A stretch of DNA of 31,978 nucleotides, from the NCBI GenBank assembly GCA_910576815.1, contig CAJTKA010000039.1:1-31978 (forward strand), in the 5' to 3' direction. The notes beneath the pieces were generated by a model. It had not been told where the DNA came from, did no database searches, and was given only the letters and a program-made list of their open reading frames with translations. The stretch comes from an uncultured Lachnospiraceae bacterium (lineage in GTDB: Bacteria; Bacillota; Clostridia; Lachnospirales; Lachnospiraceae). This document shows positions 23,748-31,113 of the stretch, piece after piece. The position numbers and the translations under genes were made by a program. Position 1 is the stretch's first letter. Each line of letters begins with the position of its first letter.

Positions 23748-26700
23748 ATGAAAATCACTTTTGATCACAACACAGGAAACCAAAATGTAGACAGGGCGAC
23801 AACTTCATATCGGGATACCCGCACGGCGGAGAGCGAATTAAGGAAAAGCTCACGTACGGGTGATTATGCATTAGACATTTCTGGCAAAGTTATGGATAAC
23901 AACGCTTACGGGGGTCATGGAAAGACCGCAGAAGAGGTTATGCAGGATGCGGCGGCTATTGACGTGGCGACGCAGACAGACTTTATGACAGTGATGTCTA
24001 ATACTATGTCTAAGGAGGATTTCTCCCGCTTACAGCAGGAAGGCTATCATCCCGGCGATATGGAGATCGAAGAAGTTGTCACCATTGTCGACACGATTAA
24101 GGCGGCGCTTGTAAAAGGCGGTACGCAGGTAACGGGCTACACCGATGACTTGGATGCCGATACCCTGGCGCAGATCACAGGAAGCGAGGCTTTTGCGCAG
24201 GAACTTTCAAGGCAGTTTGCGGCGCATGACATTCCGCTCACGGAGGAGAATGTGCGGGCGGCGAAAGAGGCTTTTGAGAGAGCCGTGCAGACGGAGGCAC
24301 CGAATGAGGGCATTGTCAAGTACATGGTAGAGAACCGCATGGAACCCACCATCGACAATCTCTATCTGGCAGGACACAGCGCGGCTACGGACAGCAATCG
24401 TCAGAGCCACGGTTATTATCAGGCGGATAATACCGGTTACTATGCGAAAAAGGCGGAGGATTATAACTGGGAGCAGCTTCGTCCTCAGATCGAGCGTGTA
24501 TTGGAAGATGCCGGGCTTGCGGTCAGCGAAGAAAATGTGCGCAGCGCACAGTGGCTGATCGGCGTGGGCGTGCCCTTGACGGCGGAGACCATGGAAGCTC
24601 TCAACAAAATCGACCAGGCTGGTCAACCAAAGAGCAAAGAGCAGCTTTTATCCGCAGTTGCGGCGGCGATTGCTGATGGGAAAAAGGCAGGGGATGCGGA
24701 TCTCGCTGACGGCAGGAGCGCTTTGGAAAAGGCAGCCGACTATGTGGAGGCCTTCGAAAAGATCACCGACGAGGCTGTAGACCGCACGGCAGCAGAGGAT
24801 AAGGCGTTAACGCTGCGGAACCTGACAAAGGCGCAGGAGGAGATAGAGCAGGAGCGGGCGGCACGGAACAAGGCGGAGCACGGCGAGACCACTTTCGATA
24901 CGCCGGCAGCCCTTACGCAGAGGCGGCAGCTTGAAGAAGTCCGCCTGATGATGACGATCGAAGCAAACCGTAAGCTGATGGCGAGCGGTTATGCGATAGA
25001 TACCACGGAGCTGGAAGCGCTGGTAGATGCTTTAAAGAAGTTAGAGCAGGAGCAGAACCAGAGGCTGTTCGGAGAATCCGATGCGGCAGCAGCCGCCACA
25101 AAAGCGGCGCTTTATGAGGAATTGCAGATCAAGCTGTCGGAGATTCCCTATCTGCCGGCAGCGGTGTTGGGACAGTATGTGGACGGCGGGCAGGCATTTA
25201 CGCTTGACGGTGTACATACAAACGGCTTGGCGCTCAGGGCGGCTTACGAAGCGGCTGGCGAGTCCTATGAGGCATTGATGACGGCGCCGAGGGCGGATCT
25301 GGGTGATTCTATCCGTAAAGCATTCCGCAACGTGGACGATATCCTTACGGACATGGGGCTTGAGACGAACGAAGAAAATCGCAAGGCAGTGCGGATCTTA
25401 GGCTACAACAGCATGGATATCAATCATGAAAACATGGATGCCGTCAAAAAATACGATATGGAGCTGCAGCAAACGATTCGCAGAATGACTCCGGCGGCTT
25501 CCTTACAGGCAATTCGGGATGGAAAAAATCCGCTGGAGATGTCTCTTTCGGAACTCAACAGTTACCTTGACGGAAACGGCGCGGATGATGTAGAAAAATC
25601 TGAAAAATTCAGCAAGTTTTTATTTAAGTTAGAAAAGAGCCACGCGGTCAGCGAACAGGAGAGAGAAGCTTACATTGGCATCTATCGTATGTTCCGCCAG
25701 TTGGAAAAGTCGGATGACGCGGCGGTGGGCAGCCTTTTGAAAGAAGGTGCAGAGATTACGTTTAGTAATCTGCTGACAGCCATGCGCAGCACGAAAAAGC
25801 AGGGTATGGACTATCGGGTGAGCAATGACTTTGACGGTGTGGATGCGGTAAACATAGGGAAATCCATTACCGATCAGATCCTTGCCGGCTTCCCTGAGCT
25901 GGGGCAGGAAAAGACGAACGAAGGCGGTTCGGGCGAGGGGCAGGAGCATAAACCTTCGCAAGATGCGGAGAGCTACTACCATATGCTTGCCGGGCAGATC
26001 GCCGATTCTCTGGAGCCGGAGTTGCTTACAGACGCGCAGCCGGGGGCGCAGACTTCCATAGAAGCCTTTGCGGAAGCGTTGCAGGAGCAGACGGCGGATG
26101 CGAATTTGGATCAGGCTTACTTACAGGAACAGCTGCAGTCTTTCCGCGGGCTGGAGAATGTCGAGCAGGCCGTAGTGCAGGAGATGATCGCCTACAAGCA
26201 GCCCGTGACAGCGAATAGTTTAGAGGCAGCAGCTGCGCTTCGCAAACAGCCCGGTGCACTGTATCGGAAGCTGCGGGACTTGGAAAATAGCGCAGGCGTT
26301 GCGGAAGGAAAACCGAAGGCGGAGAGACTGCTTGAGAGTTTGACGGATAAAGACAGCGCACAGGAAGCCTGCGAGGAGTTGAACGAGGGCTATGAGGCGC
26401 TTTTGGAGGAAGCAATCGGGGAAGCGGAGAGTTATCTGGATCTGCGGACCTTGCAGAGCTGCAAAAAACAGCTTGCATTGGCAGGCAGCCTTTCAAAGGA
26501 GGAGAATTACCAGATTCCCGTGGAAATTAATGGGGAATTGACAGCCATCAACCTGAAAGTCCTTCATGGCAGTGAGAGCGGTAAGGTGAGCATCACGGCG
26601 CAGACGGAAGAATACGGACAGATCACGGCGCGCTTTTCCTTAAAGGAGCAGACCGTATCGGGTTATATCGCCTGCGACAGCAGACAGGGAACGGATTGGC

Positions 26701-26906
26701 TGCGCGGCAGACAGGATGCGCTGGAGAGGTCTCTGGTGATTCCCGGTACGGAAGGGAAGGAGACGCAGGTCAGCAGTGTGGCAGTCCTTTACAGCAAGGA
26801 GATCGCGGACGAAGATTATGCGGCACTCTCCGAGGATCAGACGCAGGTGCAGACGGCGGATCTGTACTTGATAGCAAAGTCGTTTATTACGGCGTTAACA
26901 GTATAA
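23748..26906 (+). CDS. Large repeat protein with FliK-like C-terminal domain (putative hook-length control)
   Basis: A 1052-aa protein with no signal peptide, directly upstream of flagellin. At least three imperfect repeats share a helix EENxxxA followed by a helix with a T-x-x-N/T motif: around Asn168 (LTEENVRAAKEAF), Asn263 (SEENVRSAQWL … PLTAETMEALNKID) and Asn544 (NEENRKAVRIL … INHENMDAVKKYD). A further half repeat lies near Asn823 (PVTANSLEAAAAL). Residues about 920-1020 (QIPVEINGELTAINLKVL … GYIACDSRQG) resemble the FliK C-terminal switch domain. From memory, similar Lachnospiraceae proteins are filed as DUF6240; this is unverified. The start at 23748 has GAGGTAA (23739-23745). Its role as a hook-length ruler or export regulator is inferred. 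Confidence 0.65.
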   Translation: MKITFDHNTGNQNVDRATTSYRDTRTAESELRKSSRTGDYALDISGKVMDNNAYGGHGKTAEEVMQDAAAIDVATQTDFMTVMSNTMSKEDFSRLQQEGYHPGDMEIEEVVTIVDTIKAALVKGGTQVTGYTDDLDADTLAQITGSEAFAQELSRQFAAHDIPLTEENVRAAKEAFERAVQTEAPNEGIVKYMVENRMEPTIDNLYLAGHSAATDSNRQSHGYYQADNTGYYAKKAEDYNWEQLRPQIERVLEDAGLAVSEENVRSAQWLIGVGVPLTAETMEALNKIDQAGQPKSKEQLLSAVAAAIADGKKAGDADLADGRSALEKAADYVEAFEKITDEAVDRTAAEDKALTLRNLTKAQEEIEQERAARNKAEHGETTFDTPAALTQRRQLEEVRLMMTIEANRKLMASGYAIDTTELEALVDALKKLEQEQNQRLFGESDAAAAATKAALYEELQIKLSEIPYLPAAVLGQYVDGGQAFTLDGVHTNGLALRAAYEAAGESYEALMTAPRADLGDSIRKAFRNVDDILTDMGLETNEENRKAVRILGYNSMDINHENMDAVKKYDMELQQTIRRMTPAASLQAIRDGKNPLEMSLSELNSYLDGNGADDVEKSEKFSKFLFKLEKSHAVSEQEREAYIGIYRMFRQLEKSDDAAVGSLLKEGAEITFSNLLTAMRSTKKQGMDYRVSNDFDGVDAVNIGKSITDQILAGFPELGQEKTNEGGSGEGQEHKPSQDAESYYHMLAGQIADSLEPELLTDAQPGAQTSIEAFAEALQEQTADANLDQAYLQEQLQSFRGLENVEQAVVQEMIAYKQPVTANSLEAAAALRKQPGALYRKLRDLENSAGVAEGKPKAERLLESLTDKDSAQEACEELNEGYEALLEEAIGEAESYLDLRTLQSCKKQLALAGSLSKEENYQIPVEINGELTAINLKVLHGSESGKVSITAQTEEYGQITARFSLKEQTVSGYIACDSRQGTDWLRGRQDALERSLVIPGTEGKETQVSSVAVLYSKEIADEDYAALSEDQTQVQTADLYLIAKSFITALTV

Positions 26907-26923
26907 AAAATGGAGGAAAACTT

Positions 26924-28087
26924 ATGAAAATCAGTTATAACGCGGCAGCGATGCGCGCAAGCAATGCACTCAATGCGTCAGACAACAAAGTGTCTAAATC
27001 TTTGGGCAGGCTTTCATCCGGTCTCAAGGTGACGACATCAAAGGATAATCCTTCGGGCTATGCCATCGGTAAAAGGATGAATGCGCAGATCACGGGTCTC
27101 GGCTCGGCGACGCAGAGCTCCCATAACGGTATTTCCGTGATCGAGACGGCGGACGGCGCTTTGACGGAAGTGCACGAGATGCTGCAGAGAATGAATGAGC
27201 TGGCAGTCAAAGGCGAAACGGGAACGCTTACCACTGGAGACCGTATGACACTCGAGGAGGAAGTCAAGCAGCTCAAGCAGGAGATTACCCGTATCTCCAC
27301 GGATACGCAGTTTAACGGACAGACGCTTCTCGACGGGTCTTTCGATCTGCGGGGCTATACGGATGATCACCGCGTCAAAGTGGATTACTATTCGGATGAA
27401 GTCATTGCTAAGGAGTATGAGATCGAAGCGGGCGCTTTGAACATTGCCTTTAAGGCGGACGGCACGATCGATATGGCTACGTATATTGAACCTTCTTCGA
27501 CGAATGCAGATAAGGCATTTCCGGCAGGGGTAGAGATTTCTGAAGTCGTCGGAAATAAGATTACCTTTAAGGGACCGTTGGATTTTAAATTGACGCTTGA
27601 TATCGCGAAACCGGATCCGGCTGGAAATCCACCGGATTTTACGAGCCCCGGTGTTACGAAGACGGGAAGCCTTCATATAGACCTCACGGGTATTGGTACG
27701 ATGGATATCCAGACCGGTGCCAATGAAGGGCAGCAGCTTGATATCCGTATTCCCACCATTTCTTTGGACAGAATGAATCTGACAGATTTAAAGATGACTA
27801 CGATAGAAGAGTGTGCTGAAGGAAATAAGGCAATCAAAGGCGCGATCCTCTATGTATCGGATGCGCGCAGCAGACTGGGCGCATACCAGAATCGTTTAGA
27901 GCACACGGTCAACAATTTGGCGGTTTCTACCGAGAATATGACAGCTTCCTATTCCCGTATCATGGATGTGGATATGGCGGAGGAGATGACAAATTATACC
28001 ACGGAGCAGGTAATTTCTCAGGCGGCAGTTTCCATGCTTGCGCAGGCGAATGAGAGACCCTCGCAGGTGTTGCAGTTATTACAGTAG
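26924..28087 (+). CDS. hag: Flagellin
   Basis: A 387-aa filament protein. The conserved N-terminal D0/D1 region (1 to about 140) includes NKVSKSLGRLSSGLKV, SHNGISVIETADGALTEV and LQRMNELAVKGETGTLT. The C-terminal D1/D0 region (about 290-387) includes SRLGAYQNRLEHTVNNLAV and ends QANERPSQVLQLLQ. A moderately sized variable centre (about 141-285) lies between. It lacks a signal peptide and is exported by the flagellar type III system. The AATGGAGG site (26909-26916) and only 17 bp from the FliK-like gene suggest co-transcription. The usual QAANGT after NELAV is replaced by KGETGT. Confidence 0.93.
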   Translation: MKISYNAAAMRASNALNASDNKVSKSLGRLSSGLKVTTSKDNPSGYAIGKRMNAQITGLGSATQSSHNGISVIETADGALTEVHEMLQRMNELAVKGETGTLTTGDRMTLEEEVKQLKQEITRISTDTQFNGQTLLDGSFDLRGYTDDHRVKVDYYSDEVIAKEYEIEAGALNIAFKADGTIDMATYIEPSSTNADKAFPAGVEISEVVGNKITFKGPLDFKLTLDIAKPDPAGNPPDFTSPGVTKTGSLHIDLTGIGTMDIQTGANEGQQLDIRIPTISLDRMNLTDLKMTTIEECAEGNKAIKGAILYVSDARSRLGAYQNRLEHTVNNLAVSTENMTASYSRIMDVDMAEEMTNYTTEQVISQAAVSMLAQANERPSQVLQLLQ

Positions 28088-28099
28088 AAAGGGAAAACG

Positions 28100-28576
28100 A
28101 TGACCAAGGAATTGAAACAGGAATATACCCTGCGGATCACGCAGGCAAATAAGACGCAGCTCATCACGATTCTCTACGAGATGACGCTGCAGTATGTGGA
28201 TGAGGCGTCAGAGGCGCTTACCGCAGGCGACAGATCGGCATTCAAGAATGCCGTGCGCAGGATCCAGGGCTGTATGTGTGAGCTGATGGATTCCCTGCAT
28301 CTGGAATATGAAGTGGCACAGAACCTCTTACAGCTTTACCTCTATATCAACAGAGAGGTGGCAAAGGCGGCTCTGTGCAATAACGAGGAAAATTTGGGGC
28401 ATGTCCGCCCGGTGCTGGAAAATTTGGCAGCAGCTTACAAAAAGATCGAGGGGGAGGACACGACAGGTCCTGTTATGGCCAACACACAGGCTGTGTATGC
28501 AGGCCTCACCTATGGCAGGGACAATCTCCTGGAAAATGCAGCAGATCCCGCCGCGAACAGGGGATTCAGCGTATAG
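28100..28576 (+). CDS. fliS: Flagellar export chaperone FliS
   Basis: A 158-aa all-helical FliS-family chaperone that binds the C-terminal helix of newly made flagellin and keeps it unfolded for export. The family pattern is visible in TQLITILYEMTLQYVDEASEAL (split across helices) and in MDSLHLEYEVAQNLLQLYLYINREVAKA. It lies 12 bp after flagellin, fitting its role. It is somewhat longer than typical FliS (about 125-135 aa) because of a C-terminal extension after about residue 115. Its 3' end overlaps a convergent gene by 11 bp, and its terminator lies within that gene. Confidence 0.88.
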   Translation: MTKELKQEYTLRITQANKTQLITILYEMTLQYVDEASEALTAGDRSAFKNAVRRIQGCMCELMDSLHLEYEVAQNLLQLYLYINREVAKAALCNNEENLGHVRPVLENLAAAYKKIEGEDTTGPVMANTQAVYAGLTYGRDNLLENAADPAANRGFSV

Positions 28577-28838
28577 CTTCAGCATGTTCTTCATCAGGCA
28601 GCGGATCTTGTTCCGCTGCCTTTTGCAGCAGATATTTATACCGCTTCATTACGGAATTTAGTTCATAGATGTAACAATCGATCAAGTCCGGTTCCGTGGC
28701 ATTGTCAAAACCCGCGTATGCGTTTTCCAAAGCGCGTCTTGTCATGATCAATTCTTCTTTTAAGGTCGGTCTATTTCCGTCCACGATCAAGTCCGGGTCT
28801 GCCGGGATGCAGGGGCTTTGTCTGAAAATTACTCTCAT
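28566..28838 (-). CDS. DUF2508 (YaaL-like) family protein
   Basis: A 90-aa helical protein of unknown function. The core PTLKEELIMTRRALENAY, DLIDCYIYELNSVMKRY and KYLLQKAAEQ matches the YaaL/DUF2508 pattern. In Bacillus yaaL lies between recR and bofA, and a BofA-family gene is next door here, which supports the call. A good ribosome binding site (AAAGGTGGA on the minus strand, about 28847-28855) precedes ATG. It is convergent with fliS and overlaps it by 11 bp. Confidence 0.75.
   Translation of the reverse strand: MRVIFRQSPCIPADPDLIVDGNRPTLKEELIMTRRALENAYAGFDNATEPDLIDCYIYELNSVMKRYKYLLQKAAEQDPLPDEEHAEAIR
28597..28624 (+). terminator. fliS terminator embedded in the antisense DUF2508 gene
   Basis: A perfect 9-bp stem, GGCAGCGGA (28597-28605) with TCCGCTGCC (28612-28620), a 6-nt loop and a TTTT run (28621-28624). 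It lies 20 bp after the fliS stop and wholly inside the minus-strand DUF2508 coding sequence, where it encodes part of AAEQDPLPDE. Confidence 0.75.
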
Positions 28839-29037
28839 CTGAAATCCACCTTTCTTTTCACGATTGGCATTTATAATCTTATACTTTCATTTTAGGTAAG
28901 TTTTTCCAGAAATATTCCAGTCATATTACAAGCTGTCTGTGCATAGCGTGTAAAGAAAGGCAAGATATTTCAAAGTACACAGGATGGTTTTTGCATGCAA
29001 AAAACCTGGCGGTGTGAGAAAAGAGGAGAGAAGTCAT

Positions 29038-29310
29038 ATGGGAAATATGGGCGGTATTGCGGCAATTTTGGCGGTTTGTTTAATTGTTTTAGGAATCGGT
29101 GCGATGGGACGAAAAGTCGAATGGCTGGTCAATTTTATTCTGCGCGCAGTGATGGGCACGATTGGAATTTACGCGATAAATTACATGCTGGCGATGCGAC
29201 AGATCCAGGTGGCGGTGGGGATCAATCTATTTACGATTTTGACATCCGGAATCCTTGGTTTTCCTGGGGTTGCGGTACTTTATGGTATTCATTTCTTCAA
29301 AATTTTGTAA
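29038..29310 (+). CDS. bofA: BofA family protein
   Basis: A 90-aa membrane protein resembling pro-sigma-K processing inhibitor BofA. Two to three hydrophobic segments are followed by the family C-terminal motif VGINLFTILTSGILGFPGVAVLYG. In Bacillus BofA holds the SpoIVFA/SpoIVFB protease inactive in the forespore membrane until sigma-K is needed. Family members also occur in species where that circuit is not established, so function is inferred. The ATG at 29038 follows GAGGAG (29023-29028). It is divergent from the DUF2508 gene. Confidence 0.78.
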   Translation: MGNMGGIAAILAVCLIVLGIGAMGRKVEWLVNFILRAVMGTIGIYAINYMLAMRQIQVAVGINLFTILTSGILGFPGVAVLYGIHFFKIL

Positions 29311-29346
29311 GGTATTCACAAAAATCAGTTTTTTCTGAAAATGCTA

Positions 29347-29374
29347 TAGACAAGCATTTTATATGTGCTATAAT
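29347..29374 (+). promoter_or_regulatory. Sigma-A promoter of the Tad operon
   Basis: TAGACA (29347-29352), a 16-bp spacer and a perfect TATAAT (29369-29374) preceded by TGC (extended -10). About 100 nt of leader with small stems (for example CGTGG/CCACG near 29400-29418) precede the prepilin peptidase start. Confidence 0.65.
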
Positions 29375-29466
29375 TCAATTCACAACTCAAGAAATTCTAC
29401 GTGGCATTTCATTCCACGATCATGCCGTTTGGCGTAGGGAAATTCTCCCGATTATTTCATTGAGTC

Positions 29467-29516
29467 GAGGTATTACAATTTGCAACAAAAGGAGGTATTA
29501 CAATTTGCAACAAAAG
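29467..29516 (+). repeat. Perfect 25-bp tandem duplication at the prepilin peptidase start
   Basis: 29467-29491 and 29492-29516 are identical. Each unit begins GAGGTATTACAA and ends CAACAAAAG, so it carries half a ribosome binding site and a TTG start, and a third GAGG follows at 29517-29520. Because 25 is not a multiple of three, the two TTG codons (29480 and 29505) are in different frames. Confidence 0.95.
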
Positions 29517-30055
29517 GAGGCGGTTTTATTGGACTGAATAACTGGCAATCTGTTTTATTGCTTCTGCTCTTTCTTTCGGCGCTATCTGATTTGAAGACGG
29601 ATCGGATCCCCAATGGTTTTATTCTTCTGGGCATTGCGTCGGGAATCCTTTGCGGTATCTTATCCGGTCGGGATTTATCGGCTGTTCCGGCATCAGTGCT
29701 TCTGGCATTTCTGCTTTTATATCCCTTGTTTCAGATAGGCGTGATGGGCGCGGGCGATGTAAAGCTGTTTGTGATGATCGGATGCTTTTATGGGGCAAGG
29801 GATCTGGCGTATATCATGGCGGGCGCCTTTGTGATCGGGGCCGTGTTTTCGCTCGCTAAGCTTATGATGGAGCAAAACGCGAAAGAAAGCTTTCTGTATT
29901 TCTTTTCGTATCTGCATGAGACCATAAGGAGCAGGCGCATAAAACTTTACGGAGAGGAGCGAAATCGGGATTATCACACCTACTGTAAAAATAAGATCCA
30001 CTTTGCAGTGCCGGTTCTTTTCAGTGCGGTGTGCAGAATGGGAGGATTGTTTTGA
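29480..30055 (+). CDS. Type IV/Tad prepilin peptidase (A24, TadV/CpaA-like)
   Basis: An aspartic membrane protease that trims prepilin leader peptides for Tad pilus assembly. Reading from TTG 29480 gives 191 aa. The two catalytic aspartates are visible: Asp37 in ALSDLKTDRIPN and Asp93 in GAGDVKLF. Four to five hydrophobic segments occur between residues 24 and 125. The true start is uncertain: TTG 29480 (first repeat copy) is in frame, TTG 29505 is out of frame and stops after ten codons, and the best ribosome binding site (AAAGGAGG 29513-29520) is followed in frame only by ATT (29528) and CTG (29534). The stop overlaps the next TTG start. Confidence 0.85.
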   Translation: MQQKEVLQFATKGGGFIGLNNWQSVLLLLLFLSALSDLKTDRIPNGFILLGIASGILCGILSGRDLSAVPASVLLAFLLLYPLFQIGVMGAGDVKLFVMIGCFYGARDLAYIMAGAFVIGAVFSLAKLMMEQNAKESFLYFFSYLHETIRSRRIKLYGEERNRDYHTYCKNKIHFAVPVLFSAVCRMGGLF

Positions 30056-31065
30056 ACGAAAAAATCATGGCAATTTGTGATATGGAAGAAGGTTATGCGT
30101 TTCGCATGGCGGAATACTTTTTGGAGAAAGTAAAGCTTCCCTATACGGTACATCTGTTTACCGCAGTGGAGGAGTTGGAACGGTTTGCGGGACGGGAGGA
30201 AATTGCTGTTTTACTTATCGCGGAAAGCGCCTGGAAGCTGCTAAAAGAAGAATATGTCAGAAAGCAGGTGACACAGCTGTTTATCCTACAGGAGAGTGAG
30301 ACGCAGGCAGCGGCGGATCTGTGCTGTATCAGTAAGTATCAAAACCCTGAAAAAGTGGTGCGGGCAATACTGGATGGGCTTGCAGAGGGAGAGGGCTTTA
30401 AGGAGTGTCTTGAAGCAACAGATACGCAAGCAAAGATGATCGGCATTTATTCTCCGGTCAAGAGGTGCCTGCAAACTTCCTTTGCATTGACGCTGGGACA
30501 GCTTTTGGCAAAGGAGCATAAGACGCTGTATTTGAATTTTGAGATGTATTCCGGGTTGGGCGAAATCCTGCGCAGGGAGTATCAGTCAGATATGATGGAC
30601 GTTGTGTACTATTTTCAGAGCGCGAGGGAAAAGCTGGCGCTGCGCCTTCCTTCCATCATACAGAATGCGGGAGGGCTGGATTATATACCGCCCATGCAGT
30701 ACGCTCTCGGGATCAGGGAGGTGCCGGGAGAACAGTGGCTGGCGCTGTGTCGGGATCTTGCGTCAATTGGGGAATATGAGTATCTGATCCTGGATTTGGA
30801 CGAGGGAATGGAAGGATTGTTTGAACTGTTAAAAAGTTGTTACAAGATTTACACGATCACGAGGGAAGACCCTTTTGCGATGGCAAAACTGCGGCAGTAT
30901 GAACAGATGCTTTTGGCAAATGAATGGAATGAGATTGCAGACAAAACAGTAAAATGCCGCTTTCCGATATTCAAGGAGCTGCCGGCAAGCCTTGATATGA
31001 TGACGCACGGGGAGCTGGCAAAGTATGTGAGGGCAATCATCAGTGAGGATATCTGTGAACAGTAA
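30052..31065 (+). CDS. TadZ/CpaE-like protein, degenerate ATPase
   Basis: A 337-aa protein in the usual TadZ/CpaE position, which localises the Tad pilus machine. Residues 1 to about 115 look like an atypical receiver-like domain. About 125-330 resemble a MinD/ParA-type fold, but the Walker A region (KMIGIYSPVKRCLQTSFALT, about 130-149) lacks a clean GKGGxGKT. A LYLNFEMYSGLGEIL segment and a YEYLILDLDEG segment fit the deviant Walker A' and B positions. The TTG start overlaps the peptidase stop (TTGA at 30052-30055) and follows GGGAGG (30040-30045), showing translational coupling. Confidence 0.7.
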   Translation: MNEKIMAICDMEEGYAFRMAEYFLEKVKLPYTVHLFTAVEELERFAGREEIAVLLIAESAWKLLKEEYVRKQVTQLFILQESETQAAADLCCISKYQNPEKVVRAILDGLAEGEGFKECLEATDTQAKMIGIYSPVKRCLQTSFALTLGQLLAKEHKTLYLNFEMYSGLGEILRREYQSDMMDVVYYFQSAREKLALRLPSIIQNAGGLDYIPPMQYALGIREVPGEQWLALCRDLASIGEYEYLILDLDEGMEGLFELLKSCYKIYTITREDPFAMAKLRQYEQMLLANEWNEIADKTVKCRFPIFKELPASLDMMTHGELAKYVRAIISEDICEQ

Positions 31066-31113
31066 GTAAAAATAGCAGGTTTCTCATGGATGGAAAGGGA
31101 GGAAAGTTTCGGC

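Noticed and set aside
29038..29537. Plus-strand ORF of 180 aa covering bofA and the Tad leader in another frame
   Set aside because: It is out of frame with BofA, crosses a clear promoter and has no family features; only its last ten codons (TTG 29505) are relevant to the repeat.
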